Source of the DNA: Spirosoma validum
Lineage (GTDB): Bacteria; Bacteroidota; Bacteroidia; Cytophagales; Spirosomataceae
Direction of reading: 5' to 3'
NCBI RefSeq assembly: GCF_014699035.1
Contig: NZ_JACXAA010000003.1
Span: 248,001 to 312,000, forward strand
DNA: 64,000 nucleotides
Part shown: piece by piece, positions 36,111 through 44,219 of the stretch
How the letters are laid out: every line of letters starts with the position of its first letter
Numbering within the stretch: position 1 is the first letter of the stretch
Translations under genes and position numbers: made by a program
The notes under the pieces: model-generated
Seen by the model: the letters and a program-made list of their open reading frames with translations, nothing else
What the model was told of the DNA's origin: nothing
Databases searched by the model: none

Positions 36111-37079
36111 TTACTGGAATGACTCCTCAACTGCATGCTGAATCCGTTCAAGCTGTTCGCGGGTGTAGGTGCTTAGCTGGCCATCATCCGGGCAATCGGG
36201 GTCCTGAACGAAGCCGAGCGTTTTTTGAAGGGCTGTATACTGATGTTCTTTGCGGAAGGTTTCGGCACGGGCTAAGCGTTGTTTGGCCAGCATTTGGGCC
36301 AATATTCCCTGCGTTTCCTGCTTTTGGCTTTGGGCAAAGGCTACGTTTTTCGATACATCGGCCTCCAGAGCGGTTACGTCGGTAACCAGCATTTTGCTCA
36401 AATCCGTTAAGCTCGGTACGTTAGCCGATTCACTAATGCCAATCACTTTCACCGAAACCTCAAAGGCGTCATCGGCCAGATCATTGGTCAGATCGGCCAG
36501 ACCCTGCCGGGGCGGCCGTCGTTGTTTAGGGTTTTTCTCGCCGGTATCGCCACCGATTTCCCGAACCCGATCCGAGAAATTCGTTATGTACTTATTCAGC
36601 CACTTCTGCTCATCATCAGCCGCCGTGGTGCTGGAGTTTTCGAGGAGTTCGCTAACCTGATAGGCCGTGGTTTCTACGTCTGTAAGCGCTGTCTTAAGAT
36701 TTTGCAGCGACTGAATTAAAGTAGTGAACGACGTTTTTACCGTAGCCGCCTGAGCGACGTACTGGCCAATCGTTTTGTCGATTTCCAGCGCATCCTGTTT
36801 GGCAATGATCGTTACGCCGTTCATCAGTCCTTCATATTCCTGACCCGATGCCTGCGATTTTTGCAGCGTACACCAGGTAAACTGCTGGTTACTGACAGCC
36901 GCCCGTTCCTGCTCAAGGGCAACTCGGCGTTCAGTATCCATATCCTTCACTTCTTTTTGAAGTCCACTCGCATTATCCGCTCCCCGGGCGTATAGATCGA
37001 GGGTGCGGTCCGTTGCGGTAGGACCGGGTGGCTGCAAGAGTGCGGGGACGTCAGCCGATTTATTTGCTTCGTTTTCCAT
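36111..37079 (-). CDS. Coiled-coil eCIS protein of unknown function
   Basis: The 322-residue protein is predicted helical, with heptad-like stretches (KTSFTTLIQSLQNLKTALTD, MLAKQRLARAETFRKEHQ). It resembles the next protein only in overall composition. It follows the sheath gene by 29 bp. The family is unknown. Conserved presence beside the sheath would suggest a role in sheath or tube assembly. Confidence 0.7.
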   Translation of the reverse strand: MENEANKSADVPALLQPPGPTATDRTLDLYARGADNASGLQKEVKDMDTERRVALEQERAAVSNQQFTWCTLQKSQASGQEYEGLMNGVTIIAKQDALEIDKTIGQYVAQAATVKTSFTTLIQSLQNLKTALTDVETTAYQVSELLENSSTTAADDEQKWLNKYITNFSDRVREIGGDTGEKNPKQRRPPRQGLADLTNDLADDAFEVSVKVIGISESANVPSLTDLSKMLVTDVTALEADVSKNVAFAQSQKQETQGILAQMLAKQRLARAETFRKEHQYTALQKTLGFVQDPDCPDDGQLSTYTREQLERIQHAVEESFQ

Positions 37080-37108
37080 TGTATAGGCGTTAAAGGGTCA
37101 TATTTCTG

Positions 37109-38521
37109 TTAGGATTGCGGCATCATCTGGCTAAAATTCAGGATGATAAATTCGGCAGGACGGACGATAGCCATCCCGATTTCGACGATCATACGGCCTT
37201 CCAGTACATCCAGCCCGGTCATGGTTTGATTCAGACCAACGGCTACGTAAAACGCATGGTCGGGTTTGGCTCCCTGCAATGCACCGGCCCGCCACTGCAG
37301 AATCAGGAAATTTTCAATCATAGCCCGTACCCGTACCCAGGTGTTGGCATCGTTTGGCTCGAAGACAAACTGCCCACAAGCGTTTTTGACCGATTCCTCA
37401 ACCATGTTGCAGAACCGGCGAACGGAGACGTATCGCCATTCATTATCGTTACCGGCCAGTGTACGCGCTCCCCACACAATAGCTGGCCCACGACCCGGAA
37501 AGGAACGAATCACATTGATAGATTTGCCATCTCTGGCGTCGACATTCAGCCCCTCATGCTCTTCGTGTGAAATGATTTGCGAGGGTCGAATAACCAGATC
37601 CATGTTGGTGTTGGCGGGTGCTTTCCAGACACCGCGTGTCGAATCGGTATCGGCGTAAATACCGGCTATCCCCGCTGACGGCGGCATGCGCATGGGCTGA
37701 TCGCGAATAGCCGATATGATCTGGAAATATTGCGCATTATTGCCTTTTTTCAAGGTATCTAACGTAGTGCCATCAACCGTCACTTTCGAATCATCAATGA
37801 CGAAATCTAAACTCGTGTCGACGTTTGGGTAATAAGCGGCACCATACTTCAGATTGTCCGTACCAATTTTGCTTCGTAAAATGGCAACAGGGCTTTTATC
37901 ATCTTCGGTTGCCGTGGCATCCGTAATTGTTTTCTGATCAGCTCTGTAAACATCCATTACGACAAACCGATCCATCAAATCTGCACAACTTTTCAGCGCG
38001 GCTACCTGAAGGTTATAATAGTCTGTAGCTGTTGTTAAAGCCTGTGCATCCGTGAAAAGAATTAAAGTGACTTCATCTATTTTTTTCGATGCCTCTAACC
38101 CGTCAGCCAGATCACTGGACAGCACAAGGCCACCATTTTTATCGTACTTACCTACCGAGATAATATAACATGGACCTCCACCATTGGCGAAGTAAAACTG
38201 GAGGCTATAAAACAGTTTAAATTTCGATAATTTGGTTTCATCAAAATTTACCGTAATTACAGGATCGCCCGCAGCATTCTTAGCGCTGATACTAATACCT
38301 TCTTCGGGCTGTGCATTCCCAAAATAAGTCTGATATTCGACTAAGGATGTGATACGGACCGCCTTGATTAAGTTGTCCACTATTTCTTTATCCGTAAGAT
38401 GTTTCTGATCCTGGGTATAACCAATAAAGGCTGGAATCGCGGTTTCTACAGCCGCTACAGAAGGCGGAAAGGTTGGAATTTCGTTTATGTAGACGCCGGG
38501 GGTTTTATAATCTGTTGTCAT
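37109..38521 (-). CDS. Contractile sheath protein
   Basis: The 470-residue protein begins with the eCIS sheath motif (DYKTPGVYINEIPTFPPSV then VAAVETAIPAFIGYT). The C-terminal sheath domain shows GPAIVWGARTLAGNDNEWRY, VSVRRFCNMVEESVKN and QWRAGALQGAKPDHAFYVAV. The last strand (GMAIVRPAEFIILNFSQM) is the C-terminal arm that links neighbouring subunits. Only one sheath gene is present, unlike the three of Afp and PVC. Confidence 0.95.
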   Translation of the reverse strand: MTTDYKTPGVYINEIPTFPPSVAAVETAIPAFIGYTQDQKHLTDKEIVDNLIKAVRITSLVEYQTYFGNAQPEEGISISAKNAAGDPVITVNFDETKLSKFKLFYSLQFYFANGGGPCYIISVGKYDKNGGLVLSSDLADGLEASKKIDEVTLILFTDAQALTTATDYYNLQVAALKSCADLMDRFVVMDVYRADQKTITDATATEDDKSPVAILRSKIGTDNLKYGAAYYPNVDTSLDFVIDDSKVTVDGTTLDTLKKGNNAQYFQIISAIRDQPMRMPPSAGIAGIYADTDSTRGVWKAPANTNMDLVIRPSQIISHEEHEGLNVDARDGKSINVIRSFPGRGPAIVWGARTLAGNDNEWRYVSVRRFCNMVEESVKNACGQFVFEPNDANTWVRVRAMIENFLILQWRAGALQGAKPDHAFYVAVGLNQTMTGLDVLEGRMIVEIGMAIVRPAEFIILNFSQMMPQS

Positions 38522-38545
38522 CGGATAGTTGATTTTAATTGCTGG

Positions 38546-39784
38546 TTATACTTTCGGGACAAACACGTTAGAATAAAAAACATCGTCGCCCTGTTGACTT
38601 ATCGCTGCGTCAGGGCCAGGCAGGAAAACGGTTGGACTATTGATCGTCTTTTGAAAATAGGAAGCTTCTGCCGATAACAAACGCGGATCAACGGTAATGA
38701 GATCTAGGCCTTTTTCGGTTAAAAAATCGTAACTATCCGGCTTCGTAAGCTTCTTGCCGTTGTTCGAACGGTAGCGCCAGTACGTTGCCCGGCTTTTGAT
38801 CAAAATGTCAAAAATGCGATGGCTTTTTCTGATTGAATTGTCGGCGGTAAGTACGCTGAAATCTTCTCCCTTTGCGGTAGTGATTTCAATGAGTGCATAA
38901 GGACGTAGTGTCGCCAGCGTATCGCTGAAATAGATCATTTTCGACTCTTCCGGATTTTCGTTATAGCTGACTGTCAGCAGGTATAATCCATCGGTTATTT
39001 TGTTCCCCTTATCATCTTCCAGGAAGTTTAGCGATACGATTTGTACGGGTGTATCGAAGGAAAGACTTATTGTTTTTACTGGCTCGGTGCTCCCATCTGC
39101 AACTAATTTTGCAACCAGTTTTTTTATCGGTTCGGTCGCCTGATACGGAATTGTTTTTTGCGCAAATCGACACGTATCCTGATCGTTTACATACATGTAC
39201 TGATCACCCTGATCACTCAAAGGCATCCAGTCTAAAGCTGTATCTGAATTTGTTGTTTTTCGGGCTATTTGCAGCTTATCTGATGTCCGGGCTAACTCAC
39301 CCATTGCATAGGTTTTTTCCTTAGTAAAATTTGCAATTGTATTTGACAGCGTCGGCGCTGTTCTCATACGTTTTAATTGCAATGGTCGATTGGAAAAATA
39401 ATAACCTGTATTGCTGGCTGATTCAGAAGTGAACGATCTGAATTGTGGGTTTTTGGTGCGTATTGAAAATTGAAATAATACGGGTTCTTTGAGCGGTATT
39501 CTGGGCGTTACCTGATCAAAATTCACCTCGATACCCAATATAAATCCAGTAGGTTTTACGGCAAAACGGATGTGATAGTCCGTTAGCTGTTTTTTGCAAC
39601 TTTCAGTAGGTTCAATTAGTAAATCATTCGCTACGTTGTATTGCCTGTTTATTACTTTTTCTGCCAGACCGTTGGGCCATTCCGTTCGCTTTTTATCGAA
39701 CAGAGACGTACCATCGGCCTGCATCAAATAATATTCATGCAGGAGTCTTACCTCAAAAAGACGTTTGAATAGCATTGAGGCCAT
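38546..39784 (-). CDS. Conserved eCIS protein of unknown function
   Basis: The 412-residue protein begins MASMLFKRLFEVRLLHEYYL and shows no signal peptide. A mid-section YYFSNRPLQLKRM and the late SYDFLTEKGLDLI are the most distinctive parts. I recall similar genes at the same position (between the cap and sheath genes) in Bacteroidota eCIS loci but no function. It could be a sheath adaptor, cap-associated protein or chaperone. It is 24 bp upstream of the sheath gene. Confidence 0.7.
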   Translation of the reverse strand: MASMLFKRLFEVRLLHEYYLMQADGTSLFDKKRTEWPNGLAEKVINRQYNVANDLLIEPTESCKKQLTDYHIRFAVKPTGFILGIEVNFDQVTPRIPLKEPVLFQFSIRTKNPQFRSFTSESASNTGYYFSNRPLQLKRMRTAPTLSNTIANFTKEKTYAMGELARTSDKLQIARKTTNSDTALDWMPLSDQGDQYMYVNDQDTCRFAQKTIPYQATEPIKKLVAKLVADGSTEPVKTISLSFDTPVQIVSLNFLEDDKGNKITDGLYLLTVSYNENPEESKMIYFSDTLATLRPYALIEITTAKGEDFSVLTADNSIRKSHRIFDILIKSRATYWRYRSNNGKKLTKPDSYDFLTEKGLDLITVDPRLLSAEASYFQKTINSPTVFLPGPDAAISQQGDDVFYSNVFVPKV

Positions 39785-39798
39785 AGAATTGACGATTA

Positions 39799-40425
39799 CT
39801 AATTCATTTTTCGAACCTGGCTCTGAATTTCTTCGATAAGCGGTATGTCCTGACCGACGTTGCGGTTTTGAACGCTCACTAAACGAATTTTATACATGGC
39901 AAACGGAATTTGTCGACCACCCAGCGAGCCCCACAGGTGATTGATCTGCTCAAAGGTGAGTGTATATAAATCGGCAAATAATTTAAGTTCATTCAGGGTA
40001 TTGTCCCGGTTAGGAATACCATTTACATTGAGCGAATTGGCGAGGGTAAATCCGGTCCGATATTGAAAAAATTCGATTACATGCGACAAGCCACGTAGTG
40101 ATTTTATGTAACTATTCGTGGTAGCGGTTTCGCCCCCTTCATTTAGGTTGGAAGTGATTAGTACGTATAAATTCAGATGAATCGGTGGCGATCGGTATTC
40201 GTAACCTCCTCCTAAACCAGGTACGTAAGGAAGGCTATTTTTAAGGGTGCTCTCTTCTTCGATGTTGACCAGAGAGAGGATAATCTTATCTTTTAACGGC
40301 TCATCCTTTTCGGTTTCCAGCAACGCAATGTTTCGTAGATCGACCTCGATGCCAGCCTCTCCTTTATCATTGCGGATAAAGTAGGCTAACTCGTTGCGTA
40401 ACAGGACGAGGGCTGCGTCGATCAT
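39799..40425 (-). CDS. DUF4255 tail terminator/cap protein (Afp16-like)
   Basis: The 208-residue protein has the DUF4255 pattern: IDAALVLLRNELAYFIR, then IILSLVNIEEESTLKN, then PPIHLNLYVLITSN and SLRGLSHVIEFFQ. DUF4255 proteins (Afp16/PVC16) cap the distal end of the tube and set sheath ends. It is the first gene of the operon, so the operon promoter lies in 40426-40607. Confidence 0.9.
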   Translation of the reverse strand: MIDAALVLLRNELAYFIRNDKGEAGIEVDLRNIALLETEKDEPLKDKIILSLVNIEEESTLKNSLPYVPGLGGGYEYRSPPIHLNLYVLITSNLNEGGETATTNSYIKSLRGLSHVIEFFQYRTGFTLANSLNVNGIPNRDNTLNELKLFADLYTLTFEQINHLWGSLGGRQIPFAMYKIRLVSVQNRNVGQDIPLIEEIQSQVRKMN

Positions 40426-40607
40426 GGTATGGGTAAGTCAATAAAATTTCGTGCTAATGTTATAATAGGCGTTTGGGAAACCTTGATCTTTTGAGCGAAC
40501 GGTTGAAAGTTGTGTGTATACGCAAAAATTGATGCTTCGTGTTGATTTTCAAGTTATTCCACAGGTTATAGAGGTATATACGTTTGTCGATGTAAAACGC
40601 GTCTGTG
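40426..40607 (-). promoter_or_regulatory. Likely promoter region of the eCIS operon
   Basis: This 182-bp AT-rich stretch separates the terminator of the beta-lactamase gene from the first eCIS gene. The operon promoter should be here. I could not find a convincing TTG / TAnnTTTG pair, so exact elements are not assigned. Confidence 0.4.
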
Positions 40608-40649
40608 TAAAAAAAAAGCCTGGAAGCTATGACGTGCTTCCAGGCTTTT
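40605..40649 (-). terminator. Intrinsic terminator of the beta-lactamase-like gene
   Basis: AAAAGCCTGGAAGC (40614-40627) pairs with GCTTCCAGGCTTTT (40636-40649). Read on the minus strand the stem is followed by a run of about nine T. It lies just downstream of the beta-lactamase-like gene and insulates it from the eCIS operon. Confidence 0.88.
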
Positions 40650-40680
40650 AAAAAATGGGACAGAGTTATGACCGTGTCGT

Positions 40681-41733
40681 TTACCGACTTAGGGACGTAG
40701 CAGGTGGCTGAAATAAAAAGTAATCGTAAATGGTGCGGGCCAGATGGGCGATGGTTGCTTCGCGTTCTGCCAATGGTTGCGGGGATGGACCGACAAAAAC
40801 CGCAATAGCTATGTGCCCTGCGTCGCCGGGCAACGTAATGATGCCGACGTCATCCGTTGCGTTCCCATCTAATGAACCTGTTTTGTGCGCAATAAGCGTT
40901 TCGGGAGGCAGATATCCTTTGAGTCGATTTAACCCACCCCGGCAGCGTTGCATCACAGCCAGCAGCGTATCCCGACTGGCGGGCTGAAGCGCTTTTCCAC
41001 GAAAAATCTGAGTCAGTAAATTGACCATAGCCTCCGGCGTCGACGTATCACGAAAGTCATCTTTAAATTTTACTTCAGCCGCTTTACGTGATTCGGGTGT
41101 GGTCCCTTTTTCCAGATTAGCGTAAAAACCCAGCGTCCACTGGTCAGCGGGGGGTAATGTAACGCCTTCCAGATCGGCCAATAATTGAATAATGGATCGG
41201 TCTACCGACATACCCTGAATGCCCAGCGTTTTCAGCCGATTCTGAACGGCTTCCGGACCACCGGCCAGACGTAGCAGAATATCCGTTGCCGAGTTATCGC
41301 TAATCACCATCATCAGTTCGAGCAGATTCTGAACGGATAGTTGAACGCCCGGCTTTGCAAACAGCACATCCAACGTACCGCTACCCGGATGCAGATCGGA
41401 TGGTTTCAGATCCGTCATGGTCATAAGCGACAACTGGCCTTTTTCAATCTTTGTGAAAAGTTCAGTCGCAATGGCCACTTTAACCGTGCTCGCCATCGCG
41501 AACCGCTCCTGCGAATTCAGGCTTATCTGTTTGCCACTTTCGAGATGAAGCGCGCAAACGCCCACTTTGCCTTTAGCCAGTTTGGCGATACGTTCCAGTT
41601 CCTGCTGCAACCGTTGCGTCGCTACGTCTGGGATTGTCTTTGTCGACAAACTGGTCTGAGCCCGAAGCAGAGCGGGAGAATGAATGTAGAAGAGTAAACC
41701 AATCAGTAATGAAGTAACGTAGCGTAGATTCAT
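40681..41733 (-). CDS. Class A beta-lactamase-like serine hydrolase
   Basis: The 350-residue protein has a signal peptide ending near LLRAQ. It has the penicillin-binding motifs STVK (Ser82-Lys85), SDN (145-147) and KTG (284-286). Aligned by eye to TEM at the VDRSIIQLLADLEG segment, the glutamate that normally stands two residues after Arg164 (Glu166) is Ile181, and Asn170 is Leu185. About 35 extra residues follow before RDTSTP. That would remove the general base for deacylation. It may be a related serine hydrolase or a penicillin-binding, slowly deacylating protein. It is transcribed alone. Confidence 0.85.
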   Translation of the reverse strand: MNLRYVTSLLIGLLFYIHSPALLRAQTSLSTKTIPDVATQRLQQELERIAKLAKGKVGVCALHLESGKQISLNSQERFAMASTVKVAIATELFTKIEKGQLSLMTMTDLKPSDLHPGSGTLDVLFAKPGVQLSVQNLLELMMVISDNSATDILLRLAGGPEAVQNRLKTLGIQGMSVDRSIIQLLADLEGVTLPPADQWTLGFYANLEKGTTPESRKAAEVKFKDDFRDTSTPEAMVNLLTQIFRGKALQPASRDTLLAVMQRCRGGLNRLKGYLPPETLIAHKTGSLDGNATDDVGIITLPGDAGHIAIAVFVGPSPQPLAEREATIAHLARTIYDYFLFQPPATSLSR

Positions 41734-41811
41734 AGTTCGGTTAACGTGCAGTTATGTAGTTATTAAGATTTTTAGGGTTGTTGTTCAAGGAGACAACCTG
41801 TGTAAAGGGAC

Positions 41812-42153
41812 TTATTTGACAATCTTACCTTCGCACTCAAACGGGAACGAGAGAACGGTATCTTTTTTGTGAATATAAAACACTAGCTCATTCTTACGCT
41901 TAACAACTGTATCGCCTATGGCAATGTATTTTGTGAAAAAAGGGTACCAACTACCCAGATCAGAATACCTGTTTCGACTTCCGTCATGGGCGTTAATCCC
42001 CTCTATACTAAACCAGCGGCCATTAAATTCTCGTGCCTCTACTTTGATCGCACATTCCCTGGATCGGTAGCTTTCTGCATCAAGGTCACAATTACTCCCT
42101 CCGCAACCCGAATTCAACCCGATAAGTGTGAACGTTGTGATGATTTGCTTCAT
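41812..42153 (-). CDS. Small probable lipoprotein, function unknown
   Basis: The 113-residue protein starts MKQIITTFTLIGLNSGCGGS, a short signal with a lipobox-like cysteine. The remainder is a small beta-rich domain (VEAREFNGRWFSIEGINAH, VVKRKNELVFYIHKKDTV) with three further cysteines. It resembles no named family I know. Confidence 0.55.
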   Translation of the reverse strand: MKQIITTFTLIGLNSGCGGSNCDLDAESYRSRECAIKVEAREFNGRWFSIEGINAHDGSRNRYSDLGSWYPFFTKYIAIGDTVVKRKNELVFYIHKKDTVLSFPFECEGKIVK

Positions 42154-42235
42154 CTTTCTGGTTATATAAGTTGGTTTGAAGTTAGGTTATGATAAATCCC
42201 TTAGCATAAGCAGTCAGGCAGAGCGAAACTGTAAT

Positions 42236-42317
42236 TTTAGTACGACCCCGCTGGAGTCAAATGTTTATAGTAATAGTAGTTTCTATAAATATTTGGCCCC
42301 AGCGGGGTCGTACTAAA
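42236..42317. repeat. Long near-perfect inverted repeat in a gene-poor stretch
   Basis: Arms 42236-42270 and 42283-42317 pair with a few mismatches around a 12-nt loop. The core TTTAGTACGACCCCGCTGG is perfect over 19 bp. It lies in the 337-bp gap 42154-42490, which otherwise holds only the short coding-like remnant listed next. A related GACCCC/GGGGTC hairpin is at 43718-43742. Confidence 0.7.
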
Positions 42318-42341
42318 TCGATCAAGTATAACCTTGCCTGA

Positions 42342-42443
42342 TTATTTAAACGCCGATGGGTTTTTATACTTCTGTACGAATTCTTTAGCTGCGGTCATTA
42401 GTTCGGGATACTTCGTATCTGTAGCTAACAGTCGAAAAGTTAA
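42342..42443 (-). pseudogene. Possible 33-codon gene remnant
   Basis: On the minus strand the frame reads LTFRLLATDTKYPELMTAAK, then EFVQKYKNPSAFK and a stop, directly after an upstream stop codon. The composition looks coding, and no ATG start begins it. It may be the tail of a deleted gene. The parent family is not recognised. Confidence 0.35.
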
Positions 42444-42490
42444 TTAATCGACCGTTAGCCGGATGAAAGAAAAATCAGTGAACCAAAATC

Positions 42491-43672
42491 TTATAAACCT
42501 CTCAGTGCGTTGTCCAAATCAGTAATCAAATCTTCTACGTTTTCGATGCCGACGGAATAGCGAATCAGACTTTCCGGAATGCCTAGTTGGGCGCGCTGCG
42601 CTTCCGTGAGTTCGACGTGACTGGTGGTTCGGGGTGGCCCCGCCAACGTACTGACTGAACCCAGACTGGCCGCCAGATGTACCAATTGAAGTTTGGGTAA
42701 AAACTTTTTTACGTCGTCATACGTACCGTTCAGCGAGAAGCTCATCATGCCGCCGAATCCCGACATCTGAGATTTAGCAATATCATGTCCTAAGTGCGTT
42801 TCGAGCCCCGGATAAAAGACGTCGTTGACGTTGGGGTGTGCTTTCAGGAACTGCGCAATTTTTAGAGCTGATGCGTTTTGGCGTTCGATACGTAGTTCGA
42901 GGGTTTTCATGCCCCGGGCAATCATATACGCCGGATCGGCTTGCAGGCTGGCACCGTTTATTTCCCGGAACCGGAACACTTTCTCGACCAGTTCAGCTTT
43001 CCCGGCCAAAACACCACCCATGGCATCTGAATGGCCACACAGGAATTTGGTAGCGCTGTGAACAACCAGATCGGCACCTAATTGTAACGGATTCTGATTA
43101 ATTGGCGTGGCGAACGTATTGTCGACAACGACCACCGCGCCAACGTTTTTCGCGGCCGTTGCTAACCGCTTAATGTCGACGATTTTTAGTGTTGGATTGG
43201 TTGGCGTTTCCAGATAGACCAGATCGCAGCCTTTGGCAATTTCGGCTTCCAGTTGGTCGTGATCGGTGGTGTCGCTTAACGTAACGTTTACGTTATAACT
43301 GGGCAGAAAATCCAGGAACAATCGGCTAGCTCCGCCGTACGTGTCTTTCAGCGAAACGACGCGCTTGCCCGGCCCAAGTAAGGCAAATAACGTGTTGCTG
43401 ATGGCCGCCATACCCGTTGAAAAAGACGTAGCGGCTTCAGCGCCTTCCAGTATACGAACCTTCTCCTCGAACACATGTACTGTTGGGTTCGTGTTTCGAC
43501 TGTAGATGAATCCACTGGCTTTACCAGTCGCTACGTCGTACCATTCATCAAGATCGTCGTAGGCATACGTAACGCTGTTGATGATGGGGGGCGTTGTAGC
43601 ACCTTGAAAAAAACGTTCGGTTTCGCCAGCCCAAATAGCGGTTGTTCCTTTTTTCTGCTTCGAGAAATCCAT
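42491..43672 (-). CDS. Trans-sulfuration PLP enzyme (cystathionine gamma-lyase/synthase family)
   Basis: The 393-residue cytoplasmic enzyme has the fold type I PLP motifs: ASSFSTGMAAISN-like EAATSFSTGMAAISN, then YLETPTNPTLKIVDI, then DLVVHSATKFLCGHSDAMGG with the PLP lysine in SATK. The C-terminal GSVSTLAGPPRTTSH part fits the MetB/MetC/CGL group. The exact reaction (gamma-synthase, gamma-lyase or methionine gamma-lyase) cannot be told from sequence alone. A cystathionine-beta-synthase-like gene lies 547 bp upstream on the same strand, consistent with reverse transsulfuration from homocysteine to cysteine. A small SnoaL-like gene lies between. Confidence 0.88.
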   Translation of the reverse strand: MDFSKQKKGTTAIWAGETERFFQGATTPPIINSVTYAYDDLDEWYDVATGKASGFIYSRNTNPTVHVFEEKVRILEGAEAATSFSTGMAAISNTLFALLGPGKRVVSLKDTYGGASRLFLDFLPSYNVNVTLSDTTDHDQLEAEIAKGCDLVYLETPTNPTLKIVDIKRLATAAKNVGAVVVVDNTFATPINQNPLQLGADLVVHSATKFLCGHSDAMGGVLAGKAELVEKVFRFREINGASLQADPAYMIARGMKTLELRIERQNASALKIAQFLKAHPNVNDVFYPGLETHLGHDIAKSQMSGFGGMMSFSLNGTYDDVKKFLPKLQLVHLAASLGSVSTLAGPPRTTSHVELTEAQRAQLGIPESLIRYSVGIENVEDLITDLDNALRGL

Positions 43673-43717
43673 GTGAATCAGGTGTATAAATACAATGAGG
43701 TAAAAATTAAGATGATT

Positions 43718-43742
43718 GGTTTGACCCCTCCGGGGTCAAACC
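43718..43742. repeat. 11-bp GGTTTGACCCC hairpin
   Basis: Perfect arms 43718-43728 and 43732-43742 around a 3-nt loop, between the trans-sulfuration gene and the SnoaL-like gene. It resembles the GACCCC hairpin at 42236-42317. Confidence 0.6.
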
Positions 43743-43762
43743 CGTCTGGAAATTGGTCGATC

Positions 43763-44176
43763 TTACTGGGTAAAATAGACTTTCCTGATTAGACCGTTTT
43801 CTACTTTGTAAATGGCCACGGCCTGAGAAGGGGGCTTTTGCGGATTGACGGTAACTTTTTCATGGTCGATCACCGTGTTGTTGAGGACAATTCGGTTAAC
43901 AATTTCGCAGTGTAGCGATTTCGCTTTATCGAAAAAAGCGCCATAATCTTTTCGCATTGCTTCTTTCCCTCTCGAAATCAGCTTATCGGGCAGATCATAC
44001 AATTCAATGTCATCGGCATAGGTTGCCAGAAAAGCGTCGATATTGCGGGCGTTATAGGCTTCCACCTGCTTCTGAACGATGCTTTCGGGCGTTACGGTTG
44101 TCGAATTTGTAACTGTCTGGTTGTAAGCTGGTAATGCGCTAGTAAGGGCAAACAGAAAAATGCAGAACTGTTTCAT
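43763..44176 (-). CDS. Secreted SnoaL/NTF2-like protein
   Basis: I place the start at the ATG at 44176 (MKQFCIFLFALTSALPAYNQ, a signal peptide, 137 residues). The frame is open further up to 44230 without a better start. The rest has the SnoaL/NTF2-like pattern: VEAYNARNIDAFLATYADDI, ELYDLPDKLISRGKEAMRKD, and IVNRIVLNNTVIDHEKVTVN. Such domains are small cone folds that bind or convert diverse ligands. The biological role is unknown. Confidence 0.75.
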   Translation of the reverse strand: MKQFCIFLFALTSALPAYNQTVTNSTTVTPESIVQKQVEAYNARNIDAFLATYADDIELYDLPDKLISRGKEAMRKDYGAFFDKAKSLHCEIVNRIVLNNTVIDHEKVTVNPQKPPSQAVAIYKVENGLIRKVYFTQ

Positions 44177-44219
44177 GAAAGGGACGTAATAAGAGGTTGA
44201 AACGTTACGTTTTATGCAG

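Larger units (their letters stand above)
6579..40425 (-). other. Extracellular contractile injection system (eCIS) locus
   Basis: All 22 genes here run on the minus strand with mostly short gaps. They supply every expected eCIS part: cap/terminator, sheath, tubes, LysM adaptor, spike, tip, gp25 wedge, baseplate-J proteins, fibre, tape measure and AAA+ ATPase. Two DUF4157 cargo-like proteins and a CHAP-like hydrolase are included. No phage head, lysis cassette or type VI membrane complex is present. The longest internal gap (199 bp) follows the candidate immunity gene. Only one sheath gene is seen, unlike the three of Afp and PVC. There is no regulator inside the locus. Confidence 0.93.

Noticed and set aside
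6579-40425. Prophage
   Set aside because: No capsid, portal, terminase, integrase or att sites are visible; the tail-like genes match an eCIS order with an Afp15-type ATPase and DUF4255 cap.
6579-40425. Type VI secretion system
   Set aside because: No TssJ/L/M membrane complex and no ClpV-type ATPase. The DUF4255, DUF4157, LysM and tape-measure proteins are eCIS marks.
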